Source: Calonectria ilicicola
Lineage: Eukaryota; Ascomycota; Sordariomycetes; Hypocreales; Nectriaceae
Length of the DNA: 64,000 nt
Assembly (NCBI GenBank): GCA_020809705.1
Contig: CP085835.1
Location: forward strand, 1,302,001-1,366,000
Direction of reading: 5' to 3'
This document shows, one piece after another, positions 33,510 through 48,796 of the stretch (position 1 is its first letter; every line of letters begins with the position of its first letter). A model generated the notes under the pieces. The model ran no database searches. It saw nothing but the letters and a program-made list of their open reading frames with translations, and was not told the DNA's origin. Position numbers and translations under genes: made by a program.

Positions 33510-35352
33510 TTAACTCCCCTTCGCTGGCCTCTCATCATCAGCTTGAGATATCGTCTTTGGCAATCGCCCGTCTAGTAGCCCGTCATTTAGCTGAGTTTTG
33601 ACAAAATGCCGTAAAGGCACCCCAGACTCAAATAGCAAATCAATTTCCTCCAGAGTTCTTCCTTTGCATTCCGGAACGCATGCATAAACGAAAATCAAAG
33701 AAATGATACACATGCTTCCGAAAATTAAACCCACTTTGCTCCCAAGGGCAGCATAGGGCTCGTTTAGTAAATATGGCAGACTGAAAGTAACTGCAAATTG
33801 CGTGACAATATTCACAATAGATGCTGTGCGGTAAGTGACGTCTCGGAGTCGCATGGATGGAACCTCGGCCGAAATAATGTGTGAGGCTGGCGCCCATCCA
33901 AGCGTGTATCCAATTGTCATTACAATCATCGTAGCCACGATACCGGACTTGATCGAAGTGGGGGGACTTTTTACTAGACCTAGGCCACCCATGGCAAATA
34001 GGCCAGCTGTTTGAATGATCCCGCCTATAAAGATGACATTTCTATAATCATTTATGTCAGAGCAGCGATTTCTAGCCATAGATTGTGTGGGCATACCTCC
34101 GACCCAACTTATCAACCATGATCATCGCCATGAGGCACACAAAAATTTGAATTGCTGAGTTGGAGACGGTAATCGTAAAGGGGTTGATGAATCCCAATTG
34201 CTTGATAAAGTAGGCGCCATAAACGCTCGCAAAGAGACTTCCTGTCGTTTGAAGGAAGAAATTGACGAAAATGACAATCAGTGTTCGTTTAGTAGTCTGG
34301 GCTCCCTTGAACATGTCAAGGAAAGTACCAGTTTCGACCTCACGCTCAACTCCATCAATTATATGAGCCATTTCTTCAAGGATTTGGTTACTTGTGAATT
34401 TCCCTTTTCGCAGTTGAGTGAGGGCTGCAAGGGCCTCCTCGCGACGATTTTTCATAGCTAGCCAGCGTGGTGACTGACAGGAAAAAAAAATCAGTTATAA
34501 GTACAACTAGAGTTATAAAACATCAGATAGATAAAAAGCTGTTTGGGTGAAAGGGAACCTCCGTTATACATCGAAGTAGTAGGGTTAAAAGAGACCAAGA
34601 GAATAAAATACTCATACCTCAGGTACAAACCAAATCCCGCATGCTACAATGGTAGGGACAAGATAGAAGAGGCCGTAGATAATACGAAATGCGGCAGTCC
34701 CACTCATGTTCCCAGTACCACGGGCGATTCCATTCACTACAAGTCCACCCACCTGAAATAATTATCTTAGGGTTGAAAGTTGACAGATATTTTCCCTCTC
34801 GACTTACCCCGAGGCTGAGTTGATATGTCCCGACAATGAAGCCGCGAGCTTTCTGTGGTGTAATCTCTGACTGATAAATGGGAACTACAGAAAGCTCCAT
34901 CCCGATATAAATATATGCCAATATACGGGCAACAAGAAGCTGGTTTCTGGTTTCAGACGTAATGATAATTGTGGTTGCAATGAGGGACCAAATGCTCATG
35001 CTAAACATGCACATTCTTCTTCCCCAGCGTTTGCTTACCATGCTCCCGATGAGGATACCTTCTGACAATAAGTTAGGATGAATGTGGAGGGACACTGGGC
35101 CTTACCAAGTCCAAACCCAATGTATGGAAGCCCAGTGAACAGCGAAAGCCACCAGCTCTCTAAAAAGTACTCGCCAGTCTTGAGATTCTTCCAGCCGTAC
35201 TGCTTTTCAAATGATGCCATAGCCTGTGTAGTATTGAATCCTTGCTGGTCAAACCCAAAGTTGAATTGGGACACAGCCACAAGTAATATGGTCATGGTGA
35301 GGTGTAAATTGAACGTTCCTCTAAATTCTAAGTGTTTTATGAACGATACCAT
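33510..35352 (-). CDS. MFS sugar-type transporter
   Basis: 514-residue major facilitator of the sugar porter family. Exons are 35352-35106, 35061-34808, 34752-34618, 34473-34097 and 34041-33510, summing to 1545 nt; one intron is 144 nt, the others 44-55. It shows MVSKRWGRR (loop 2-3 motif), the ARILAYIYIGMELSVVPIYQSEITP segment, VPESPRWLAMKNRREEAL, MVDKLGRR (loop 8-9) and PECKGRTLEEID at the end of the repeats, all hallmarks of the family. Twelve membrane spans are expected. Alpha-glucoside/lactose-permease-like members look closest (recalled). It is divergent from the sulfatase, sharing an 860-bp upstream region, so it may import a sulfated or sugar-linked substrate. Confidence 0.92.
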
Positions 35353-38190
<2,838 letters not shown>

Positions 38191-38313
38191 GAAGAGGAAA
38201 CCAAAATTTACTAAATAAAACCCCGTACTAAATCGGCTCCTTTGATGTCTCACGGTGTTCCCTATCAACTATTTTTATTGCTTAGGAAGCATCATTACCT
38301 AGTTTAGCTAGCA

Positions 38314-40893
38314 TTAGATCGACCCAAAGTCGTCCAAAGGTTCGTCATTCACAATCTGATTGACTCCAGAGAGGCTAAACGGTGTATTCCACCAATTGAT
38401 ATCCTCCAAATCCTGCAGTTCCGATACATCCATATTTTGAGATATAGCATCGATCAATTCAGTGTCCCTGTCTTCTAATCCCATTCTCGTTTGGATAATT
38501 TCTTCATGCCTTTGCTGAAGCTCCAATGGCCCCATCATTGTTTCGTCACTCGGGTCGCATGTGTGACCAGCAGTATGTTCATTTGTTGAGACATGCGTAT
38601 CACTGGCAGCAATCTGTCGCACAATCAAAGTCGACAGCTGGTTTCTCTCCAAGCCAAGAGCAAGATGCATGTCTTGATCATCTATTGCGGAGACAGGGTT
38701 ATTGGATGTCAGATGGCAAGTTCCGACATTGCTGACATAGTGATTGACAGAATTCCGTAGTTTGTTATACTACAATAAGTAGCCAGGGGTTAGTCCTCTC
38801 AACGTATTTTAAGCCAAGGGGTGTCACTGAGGCACCACTTACTGGACCTTCCAAAATTCTCCAATAGGCACAACAGCTACTTAGAATATCAACAATATTG
38901 GTGATTTTCTTCATAACAGAAGTGTGGTTGTCCTCTGCATCATTGTCCGAGCTTGACTCAACCTCAAGGATATGACTTTTCTGCTTTGAGCTTTCAAACT
39001 CTAGAAGAACTTCTCCCGCCAAGAAAGCTCCATATCCAAGTAGAGGGCAAATATACGAAATGTCGCGGTTCAAGTTCTGGTACAGCTCCAATAAATTGCC
39101 AAAAAGATGAGCATGACGAAGCACTCTTCTCCTGCCCTTTTCCTGAACATCATTTCCCAAGGCTTCATTGACTATCAAGCCAGAAAAGCGAGGCGTTAGT
39201 AGAGAATACAGACTCATACAAGCTATGTGATACAAAGAGTGCAGTCGAAAGGTTGCGTAAAAGATTTCGCGTCGAGTGTGAGTGCAAGTTCGTATTTTAT
39301 ACTTGGCCAGCAGTTGAGATATTCCAGAGAGTTTTTTTAATATTTCTTTGGCAGATAGTGAAGGGTATTCGATTGTAAATGACTGGATCTTCGCCCTAAT
39401 CAACGGTCAGATATTGACATAGTTCCACAAATGGATTACTTACCAAACGCCCATAAGTTTCATCCAATGTGCTACAAGGTCGCTTTCTTCATCTCTCTCG
39501 CCCGGATTCTCGCATCTCATGACAACCCAGTCTGAATCCATTTCCGGGCCCGTTGACACGTGCCATCCAGTTGAGGTCATACTCATTGCGCCAGGCAATG
39601 GAATATGAGCCATATCAGACCATGCAGTCTTGATATAATGTTCAGGCTGCGCAGAAATGCAGAGCGATGTCCAACAAGCCCACAGGCACCTGCGTTCCAT
39701 TTCTGACTCAAACTCTAATCTCGACTGTTCAGTGCGCTCATTCTGTCTCTGTCCAAATTTCAGAATAGAGCATGAACGATAAGCCACCGCTGTTGAGAAA
39801 TTAGCAGGGGGCGAACAATGTTGAGAAAAACCAAAATTTACATAAGCACAGGTCAGAGTTTCTACAGTTCCCAGTCCAGAACCAATACACAGCAAGGCAT
39901 TCAAGGGCCTGTACCATCGGGAGTGAAAGCTCATACACGGTCAAGGCCATGGTCTCTTTCATGGCAGATTCTGCCCACGGAAGACCACGGGCGTGAAAAG
40001 AGCTCAAGCTTCCTAATTCTGAGAATGGCATCATTTTGTTACCGCTCGTATCGTTTGGAGGTACAACAAATCTATATTCCTATTAGCACCGCCTGGATTA
40101 TGTGTCGCAGAGGATCGTCATGCAGTGAAGCAAGTGCAAAGATAGCTTGGAGCATATAACTCGGAATTCTGTCCTCAATGTACTGTTGGAATAGAAATGA
40201 TTTGAAGAAAAGCAATGGCGCAATTGATACTCGAGTGAAATAGACCTCGAGAAGCGCTAAACCCGCTGTACGTGGTGGCAATTCTGAGGTGGGGTCGCTT
40301 CTCGATGTGCTACGCAGTGACGCTCGAACAATTGAACAGTTGACAGCTCTTATGTGGGTAGAATAAGACTAATTCTGGTCAGAAATATGGATTGCCATGA
40401 AAACCGAACATACAGTTGATGCAATGTTCGTCACCTCCACAACGACATCATTAAAACGTAGCTGACTCGGAGAATCCGTCGCTTCTCCATCCTCAATAAG
40501 GTCAGGATAGAAAGAGGAAACTTCTGCGGTTTGCGATTGACCCTTCTCCGGCAGCTCGTGGAAGGACTGAGGCCGAGTTGGTTCGGTTGCAATATGATTG
40601 AGTTCATCGGTATTAAATCCATTGGCAAGTGGGGGACTTGATACCCGCCGCCTGTTGTGCTTGTGTCGATTCGCTCCGCGGCGTAGTCTTGGCCGCCTGC
40701 GGTCGGGAGGGCCGGGATAAAAACAGTCGCCCTGTAACCTCTTGCACCGCAGGCATATGGGGCGTTCTCGACTGCACTTAAGCTAGACGGTGCGGTGCAT
40801 AATGCATTAACTAGCATGATTCAACCCAGGGCTATAGAGACAAACCTTTTGGTCTCGGCATCTCTGGCACGCCGTGACTGAACTTTTTCCCAT
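38314..40893 (-). CDS. Zn2Cys6 transcription factor
   Basis: Binuclear zinc cluster regulator of roughly 740-765 residues. Readable exons are 40893-40846, 40782-40414, about 40368-39842 (with one unresolved junction), 39789-39444, 39395-38843 and 38769-38314. The zinc motif C-x2-C-x6-C-x6-C-x2-C-x6-C (TACQRCRDQKLKC...CLRCKRLQGDC) is split by intron 1. A basic linker (RRRPRLRRGANRHKHNRRR) and a Fungal_trans-like middle region (SYMLQAIFALASLHDD, LPMVQALECLAVYWFW) follow, then an acidic tail. Between about 40115 and 40030 the frame changes without a canonical in-phase intron, so that part may hold a frameshift or an unusual intron. It is convergent with the sulfatase, 120 bp apart, and may control the sulfatase/transporter pair. 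Confidence 0.82.
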
Positions 40894-42162
40894 TAGGTGT
40901 GGAGTCGCGTATTTTTTCCGAACGCACTCACAGTTGATGGGGCTCGGCCCCATTGAAAGCAGGGTTTCCGGCTGCTTCTTGCATTGTCTTCGTGATCTAT
41001 TTTCGCTATTGGGATGTATCCTGCAGGTAAAGCGCCCAAGAGTCGCCAACAAGTCACATGCACAATGAACGAACAACGATGGCAGAGCCGACTACCCCGC
41101 AAACATTGGCAAACGATCTCCACCTTTACTCCTAGTCAGTGATGAACTCGGCAAGCACGGATGATCGACCCAAGATCAGCAATGCCCTAGCCGTTGGTTA
41201 CAAGTTACCTTTCTTCGACCCAAAACAGCTTAGCCATCCAAAGGCGATGATTGACGAGGCTAATGCCAAGAGACTTGTTGCAAGTTCACAGGTCATGGAG
41301 ATGTGGCAACAAGGATGCCTTAGGCGAAATTTTACACGATTTGGGTTTTTTTTTTTCCTTCCTTGTTAGATGAAAGATCTAGGCACGAGCATCTGAATTC
41401 CATTTTACGCGTAAAGATGACTCCTGGATGAATGGTGATAAACCTTATTTCTACTAACCGCCAAGTCTCGCATCCCATTCTGAAAAAGAAAATTGCGCTG
41501 AAATTCGGGTTGGGACAGTTTAGGGGCAAGAATTGTTGGTTGTGGCGAGCTCCACGTCGAGTTGGCGCTATTGAACCCCTGCATGCCCCATCCTCAACTT
41601 CACGTGCCACGTCTCCAGCGCCCATTGCATTTGTTTGATTGTGGCATAAGGCTGGCGCCTCGCCTGGCTTGATAAGGGGCCTTGGCATTGCACGATTGAT
41701 TCGAGGCGCACCGTCGGTGAGAATCTGCATTAACATTGCGACGACGAGACGCGTCAAGCGTGGACTCTTATTGCTTTTCCTCTTACTTTTTACTTTCTCA
41801 GCTGAACAATAGCGTATGCTGCTACCAACTCGATGCACCATTCAGGCCTAGGCGCACACGCCACCGACTGATTTCAATCTTAGATTAGACCGCCAAGTGG
41901 GGTCCAAAACCCGACTCTCTGTCTCACTCCCGGCCAACAACCAGTGACGATGGGCCTCACTGCCAATAGTCTGCTGGAACCGACAAGGATGTTGAGACCC
42001 ATGCCCCCATTCCAAAAAATCGAATTCAGGGGCAGAGGAACCCTCCCTTGGCTGACGTATACAATATGAGGCTGGCATCTTTTTCTCGTAATGCTCTTGT
42101 GAGCTCCTGTTCCGTGATACGAAGGGATGGACACTCTGCATCGGCTGAGTGAACGCGCGAAC
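40894..42162. other. Intergenic, possible gene relic
   Basis: About 1.3 kb. A short frame on the plus strand (about 41142-41330, ISNALAVGYKLPFFDPKQLS) reads like protein but has no homologue I know and ends quickly. Otherwise nothing seen. Confidence 0.4.
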
Positions 42163-43802
42163 ATGGATTACCGACTGCTTCAGGGCAGTGACATGAAGCT
42201 CATGGCATCTATACGCAAGCTGTCCAAGACCATTATTTGTATCGTCACAATTGGTCTCATTCTGACCTTCTTCTCCTTCTCACAGGTAGGTTAGGCAATG
42301 TCTGCAACTTCCATGGCAAATAATTAAGACAAGACCAGGACGACGGTTTCGACACCCCTGACAGTCTGGTTCCACAAGAACGTCCACGGCCGACGCAGCC
42401 CGCAAAGCCGCAGCCTACAGGCCACATCGGGACTGACCACAAGCGCCTTGTTGTCGTCGTTCCTGCGACAGCACCAAGCCATGACTTGTGCAAATGCGTT
42501 ATGAGCGCCATGGCTCTTGGCTATCCTAGCCCAATCATTGTAAATTGGGGGCAGGACTTCCGCCAGTTCACGAAATGGCAAAACGGAGTTAATCTCCTCA
42601 AGATCACTGGAATTTTGCACTATCTTGACGCAGCCCAGCGCGAAGATACTCACCCTCATGAGAGGATCCAAGAGGATGATCTTGTCCTCATCATGGATGC
42701 CTATGATACCTGGTTTCAGCTGCCCCCCGATGTTCTCCTCAACCGCTATTATGAGAGCAATGAGAAAGCCAATGCTCGACTGCAAGCACAATGGCCTGGA
42801 GAAGAGCCCATGCCTATGAAACAGACCATCATCGTGCCAACCCAGAAAAGGTGCTGGCCTTCATATGAAGAAGCGAACGAGGAACTCTACTGTGATAGGC
42901 TACCGGAGAGCCCAATGAGGCCGGACCTTTACGGCCCAAACACGGATAAAAACGAGACTGACTATCATACTGTACGACCCAGATTCATCAATGGCGGTGT
43001 TTACTTTGGCGAAGCGGGTGATTTGAGACGCTTGTTTCGCCGCGGCTACAGCAACTTGCAAGCACACATCGACAAAGGCCACAAAATGTTCAGTGAGCAG
43101 GGTGTCACTGGCGAGGTACTGGGCCAGCAAGAGATCTGGCGACAATGGAAGAGAGAGAACAACGTGACCGCGAACGACATGACTTCGATGGTGGATGAAG
43201 ATTATGAGTACCACATCGGTCTCGATTATGAACAGACAATCTCCATTCCCACCGTTTTCGAGGAAGAGGACGGCGTTATTCTCCCCCTCAACAACAAAAC
43301 CGCCATCAAAGAGCACTCGGACAGGCTCGGAATTTCACCCGTACGACTCAAGGGTGTCCCAGAAGACGTCAAGAAGGCGAGAAACCCAGTGCAGGGCAAG
43401 GAGTGGGGAGACCTGCCCCTCTACGCCGATTTCTTCAGCGAAGCCGTTCCCGTCATTATGCACCACAACGCCCACAAAGACCATCTTAAGCAGCGACGCA
43501 TCTGGTGGTGGGACCAGACTTGGTATTTCCCATATCTGCGACAGCTCGTTGGTTTTTATTTGAGGCCCGGCGAGCAAGTTCCCTTGGGAACGGTCCAGAC
43601 CAAGAGGGGCGACATTACATACTGGCCAGTCCCGGCTAATGAGCTGAGGAGGCAACCACGTATGCTCAAAGAAGATGCCACCAAGCCGCTGTCCGAAGTC
43701 AGTTTGGAAACACTTTGCCGCAGTTACAAGGAGACCAAAGGCGAAGACAAGAACTGGTATGACGAGGTTTTCCGGGATGGCAAGGGACCCATTCAGGTCT
43801 AA
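42163..43802 (+). CDS. Type II membrane glycosyltransferase-like protein
   Basis: 528-residue protein; exons 42163-42285 and 42339-43802, the 53-nt intron falling right after the membrane anchor. The order is a short basic cytosolic tail, one hydrophobic span (about 22-40, TIICIVTIGLILTFFSFSQ), a Pro-rich stem, then a large lumenal domain with LVVVVPATAPSHDLCKCVMSAMALGYP, DDLVLIMDAYDTWFQLPPDVLL, PRFINGGVYFGEAGDLRRL and VPVIMHHNAHKDHLKQRRIWWW. The MDAYDTWFQ element matches the DxD-type metal/nucleotide-sugar region of PLOD/GT25-like transferases (family recalled). Golgi location is expected. Donor and acceptor are unknown. The chosen ATG places the anchor at the usual distance from the start. 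Confidence 0.8.
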
Positions 43803-46245
43803 TTGAACTACATTATGTAATATCGGGTCTACCTACATATGCTTCATCAGCCTTTTTCTTTTTATTTGATGAAGATGTATTTGTACAAATAAAGAAAGTA
43901 TAAATCTAATAGAAAAGATTGTTCAAAAAAGAAAAAAATTGCAAATATTGCGTGACTTGTCTGATCAAAACTTGACGAACCAAGCTTTCAGCTCCGAGAC
44001 ACCACCTTTGAAATGAGAGAAGTAAGGTGAGTGACTGAAAATGATTGAATTTTCTACCCAAATTCTTCAATCCATGATTTTTTTTTTAATTTGACTAAAT
44101 CGAAGTTGTTCAGAAGTATCCTCTCAATCGATCTATAGGTCTGTGCTTGGGTCAGGCGGCAAGTAGGTCTATAGGGTAGCTGTCTCAACTTGAACTGCGT
44201 GTGATTTCTACTGCAAATTCGTTTCCCAAGTAAATTTTAAAATTAAGGTGAAAAAGGGAAAAAAAACTATTTCATCATGTCTACGGTCACTGAAGGTTAA
44301 ACTCGGGTAGTAGTATCAAGGCTTTTGTCCAACCGAAGTGTCGATTCGACTCGTATACATTCATCTGTCTCATTTTATGCAAACAACGGCATGCATGAAT
44401 ATTGGATCACCTTCGCGTCACTGGAGTTTGAACAGACTCTTGCATCAAGCGCAACAAGCGCAACATGTGAAATTTTTCTACGGGACGTGAGGCATATTTT
44501 GCTAAGCTGCTCTCCTCGCATGATGCTGCGCCGCTTGGGCTGCAGTGAAATGCCATATATCACATCCACGATGCAACCTTGGATAAAAAGAAAAACAAGA
44601 ACAAACCTCAGTCGAGATGAACACATTGCCGTTTTTTCAGTTCTCAGTTTGCACTCCACCGGTAGCTTGCCATTCATAGTGGGTCATTGTGACGACATCT
44701 GTACCCAACCTATTCAATGCTTTGCAGCTGCAAAGGATCGACTTGGGACGAAACATGGAAAAAAGCAAAAGGTTCGTATTGTTATTTGCTTTTGCCAAAA
44801 AAGTTTGGATGGCAACGGTTGTCCCGCAAGAGATTACGGGCCCAGCCAAAGAGGCCCGTGTCCAGCTAAAGAGGCCCGTGTCCAGCTTCCACCGCGCGCT
44901 AGAAGGTCGGGAAATGATTTAGTGCGTGCAGATCGGTCCGTCCGAGTAGGCTCCGAGCCCATGGGTCGACGGGAACATGGTCGGACTGGCTCGTGAAACG
45001 TGCCATCATCACGGTTGATAGGAGCAATTGATGTGAAGAGTGAGTGAGTGAGTTTGAAGGCTTGAATTTATGAATGGTGGAATTTTAGCAAGATCTTGTT
45101 ACGGGTGGATTGACCTCTTTGGAAAGCAAGGTTTGAGGGTTTACTGAAAGTTGACAGCATTTGTTTATCCATCATGTTTTTTCCCTTTCTAAAAAAAGAA
45201 AAAAGGACCAAGGTAAATGGGGAAAAAAACCAAACCTAAACAATTGTGATAAAGCCGTGGCTGCAAGTAGTATACTCTTCATGGCGTAGATGGACGTGCG
45301 CACCTCTCCGGGGGACGATCCGTTCGTGATTCATTTGGAACGGTGATCATGCGCCGTCGTCCCGTCGTCAGAGCTTTGGGCCCTTAATTAAAAACGCGAC
45401 GCTAAGTTCATGAACGGTGACAGCGATGATTATAGTTATTGGCATATGCAGGTTAACGAAATTTCGCATGATCCGATGCCCCCGTCGTTTGTCTTGCATA
45501 CGTGAGCGTGTCTGTTGCTTGCTTTTGCTTTTGCTTTTGCCTTGTCGTCGTCGTAATGGAGAGAGCTCCTCTTCGCTTGTCATGGGGACATGGGGCACAT
45601 CCCATACGTATGTTGCACGCCAGTCAGTTCGTTGCTCTACGCATTGCCCGCCGTTGTTGTGCTGTTGCTGTTACTGTTGGTCGATGCTCGTCGCCGTTTT
45701 GCGGCCATGCACCCATTTTGACCGAGACTGGGCCGGCATGGTGCGGAAAATTGATGGGCGCTAAAACATGGGGGATCTCAGCCTTGGGGATATTTGGCCC
45801 ACCGAAAAACAAGATAGACACATCATAGCGTGTCGCAATGTGGGTGGATTGAGCGTCCCGCCGCTCATTAACCACCCCGGTCTTGCGCTGAGATGCCCCC
45901 AGCAAGATGCCCCCAGCAGTGTCATAGCTCTCACGCTCGGAGTCTCCGGTGAACTGTGGGCTCATATTTTCGCCGAGAGATTCTTCATCGTCGAGGCTCA
46001 TTGAGTGAAGCCATTTTTTATTTTTAAAGAGCCCTTGGATCCCGCCTCAATGTGGTTTCTGCATCACTCTCTACAGCTTCATTTCCTTTCCCAACTTTGA
46101 CTGCACCTTGAAGGTCGCGTCTACTCACTTTCATTCACCCACCATCCTTGTGGCCTTTTCCCGCTTTACATCGCGTTGCTAGCCAATTACGAGTCAAGTT
46201 AATCCTTTTTTGCTCCAGCATTCTACTCCACATCTTCACAACAAC
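43803..46245. other. Long intergenic region
   Basis: About 2.4 kb with no supported gene. It contains a short tandem duplication of AAAGAGGCCCGTGTCCAGC at 44850-44888 and a (CTTTTG)n tract at about 45518-45541. Frames at 44325-44996 and 45624-46001 are open but featureless. The last 150 bp are CT-rich, fitting the leader of the next gene. Confidence 0.45.
45518..45541. repeat. (CTTTTG)n microsatellite
   Basis: Four near-perfect hexamers. Confidence 0.75.
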
Positions 46246-47241
46246 ATGTCGACCACTACCAATCAGGAAAAGCCCTCTTGGCTTTCATCTTTCTTCACTT
46301 GCCTTCCTAAGAAGAAGGCGACCAATGACGTCTCATCGAAAACTGACCTCGAATTGAGCGACACCGAGTCAATCATCGACAATGACAAGAAGTCCCTTGA
46401 ATTGACCATTGTCTACGAAGAGCCCGCCCGCCAGGCTCGTCCTTCAGCAGAGCTAGAAGTGTGCGAGCGACCGCAGTCTCCCGTCACTCAGAAGCGCCCC
46501 GAGAACGGTGAATTTCTTCGCAAAAAATTCAACTCTCAGCTGGTCAAGTCTCTGCAGCAGTCAAAGAAGCCATCGATCGCGGACCTGGCGTCGATCGCTT
46601 CGCCAATCTCCCCACCTGAAGCGGAGATCCGCATGGATTTCGAAACCCAGTCATCCATCAGCACACTCAACAACTCGATGGCTTCAATTGACGACAATAG
46701 CCTCTCTCGTGCCTGCACAGTGACGGAGGAGATGCCTGAGATGACCATCATCCAAGTTGGCCTTGTGGCTGAAGGCGCCGTGAGCCGAGAAATCTTGGCA
46801 CAGACCGAGCCCGCCCCTGAAACGGCTCAAACTTACCCATGCCTCCGATCAAACTCTGTCCGCAGCCATTCCTCCTTGGAAGAAAAGGCTCTGCCTGCTC
46901 TCCCAAAGGCCTTGAAGAAGAAGAACTCTCTCTCTCAAATGTCGCGCCGCATCTTCTCTAAAACAGAGAATGCCCCTCGCCCCCTCGATGTCGCTGAGCT
47001 TCCCGAGCCGATCCCAGTGAAGAGGAGCGTCTATGGCAATGTCTACGATGGACGACAGTTTAAATACGGTTCCACCTTCACAGTCGAGACTTTGTACGTC
47101 GACGACGACCGCAGTGTCATTTCTGACTGGTCTCTGAACAGCACGAATGTGCCTCAGGAAGACCGACCCGCCAGGCGTGGAACACTGCGCAGGGTGCGCT
47201 CTTCTCTTGCTAGCATGAGAGTCTCCTCTCGTCGGCAATAA
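46246..47241 (+). CDS. Serine-rich protein of unknown function
   Basis: Intronless, 331 residues from ATG 46246; an upstream in-frame ATG at 46210 is less likely as it lies in the leader. No family recognised. The sequence is Ser/Glu/Lys-rich and mostly disordered. It has basic patches (CLPKKKA, KALKKKNSLSQMSRRIFSK and an Arg-rich tail RRGTLRRVRSS), several S/T-P sites (QSPVT, ISPPEAE), and a better-conserved-looking block PIPVKRSVYGNVYDGRQFKYGSTFTVETLYVDDD. Codon use is strongly biased to C-ending codons, as in well-expressed fungal genes, which supports it being real. A phospho-regulated cytosolic or nuclear adaptor is one possibility (inference). Confidence 0.7.
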   Translation: MSTTTNQEKPSWLSSFFTCLPKKKATNDVSSKTDLELSDTESIIDNDKKSLELTIVYEEPARQARPSAELEVCERPQSPVTQKRPENGEFLRKKFNSQLVKSLQQSKKPSIADLASIASPISPPEAEIRMDFETQSSISTLNNSMASIDDNSLSRACTVTEEMPEMTIIQVGLVAEGAVSREILAQTEPAPETAQTYPCLRSNSVRSHSSLEEKALPALPKALKKKNSLSQMSRRIFSKTENAPRPLDVAELPEPIPVKRSVYGNVYDGRQFKYGSTFTVETLYVDDDRSVISDWSLNSTNVPQEDRPARRGTLRRVRSSLASMRVSSRRQ

Positions 47242-48066
47242 AAGCATCATGACTTTCTCTGTTTTCCTTGACTAATAATTCTATTCTTTTCTCATACCAT
47301 TACCACCCTCGCAGGGTGTTTTAAGGGTTTATTTTCGCAGGACGATATCACGGCGTTTTAGGCGGCGGCTTTATGAATAGATAGACTAGAGGGAAGCAAA
47401 ATGCCCCAACGATGCATGACTATGCATGATATTTGTAATAGATTTCTTTTTCTCATATAACTAGATTTGTTTTGCAATGTGTTAGATCCAAAATCAGGCA
47501 CTAGACACCTAATTTGTTAGTGGACTTTGCTCTTAGAGTAGGACCAAGCGAGAGAATTAAAAAGAGTTGACCGCAAAGCTGAGATTTTAACGTTGATAAA
47601 TGAAGCTATTGTAAGACTAAATTGGCACACATATTTGTTCCATGACTGTCACAATGAAGGTGCAAACTTATGAAAAGTAAAAAGAGAAGCGAGTATTGAG
47701 TCTGGATCTCTAGTCTATACTCGTCTGCCTTGGGTTCAAGTGATCAAGCTCCTTATGTTTATGAAACACAACAAATGGTATATTCCCTAGTTCAATGGCG
47801 CGAACTAAATCTTGACCTAGAGGCAAAATACAGTCAGTTCCCAAATTCAGGCAACGATGGCCCTGAGTCATTGCTGACGTTAAAAGTGTGCCATTAAGGC
47901 GAGTCGGCGAATGATACACTCCGAATACCCAAAATATTGTCAATCAATACAACCACCCACACGACCAATTGCTCATGAAGATGAGTAACAATACTCGTTG
48001 TTTCCTCCATCTTTTCCTGTGCCCTTTATGTGTGCAGCAGCCCACTCGTGGTTGATTGACCACAGT
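47242..48066. other. Intergenic, no gene seen
   Basis: About 825 bp, AT-rich, between converging 3' ends. Confidence 0.5.
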
Positions 48067-48796
48067 TTAAGAAAGCTGAAATGCGGCGGAGCCACCATAT
48101 GGCCCGGAAACGGCAGTGTTTTGCATGCGGAGGATGCAAACATTCTCGAAACCAGCAACAGTGGCCGTGCAGGTTGTGCCTGGAGGGATCCGGACAATAA
48201 CATTGAAGTCTGTCATTATCGATGTGGACACGCCAGCTACTCCTGGAACGTTTTGTGTAACCTCTACAGGTGTAAAGGCTGTGGGATCTGAACCTCCCGA
48301 TGTACCATCAACATCGGCTAGGTAAGGCCCGGCACCATCCATGTCAACCTATGTAGGAAGGTCAATAATGCGACTTTGTATAACTAGGCAGAACAATTTA
48401 CCTGGTGAATGACCAATTCCAGAAACCCATTGCTATCAGCGGTCGGGAGTTGAGAGCCTCCACTCCCGAATAAACGCTTGATACTAGCCGCGGCATCGAC
48501 TGAGCCAGAGCCCGCCGTGTAGCCTAGGGGACTTCCCCCCACGGATATGTCAGCCTTTCGGATAATACCCGTGTCGGCCTGAGAGCCGCAATTGTTACCT
48601 GCGCAATCTCTCGGAGTCCCTTCTATAACTACAAAATGAGTGAGCATAATTAGTTCTTAAAGGTATCTGATAGGATTAAGGGAAACGTACCTGTAAGACC
48701 CGCCATGTCAACTCCGTTTGCGCCCCTAACCCACGTGATCACCCCATGGCTGGAGGCGACGGCAACAAAGGCAGCAAACAAGTATCTATAAAGCAT
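48067..48796 (-). CDS. GEgh16/Cas1-family secreted protein (Egh16-like)
   Basis: 204-residue secreted protein of the Egh16-like family (appressorium-associated GEgh16, MAS3, Cas1; PF11327 type). Exons are 48796-48691, 48628-48402 and 48348-48067, summing to 615 nt; introns are 62 and 53 nt. The signal peptide MLYRYLFAAFVAVASS is followed directly by HGVITWVRGANGVDMAGLTV, then GTPRDCAGNNCGSQADTGIIR, CTATVAGFENVCILRMQN and a short end at AAFQLS. It has six cysteines, probably paired. It is a secreted, often infection- or surface-induced family of unclear biochemistry. If the signal is cleaved after Ser16, the mature N-terminus is His-Gly, as in copper-dependent LPMOs; whether this one binds copper is unknown. 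Confidence 0.88.

Noticed and set aside
41142..41369. Short frame with ISNALAVGYKLPFFDPKQLS
   Set aside because: Could be a gene relic, but it is too short and I know no homologue, so it is only mentioned in the intergenic entry.
44325..44996. 223-codon frame on the plus strand
   Set aside because: No domain, irregular composition and unlike codon use; the region has tandem duplications and homopolymers.
45624..46001. 125-codon minus-strand frame, divergent from the serine-rich gene
   Set aside because: The start looks protein-like but there is no domain or repeat support. Left unannotated as more likely promoter sequence.
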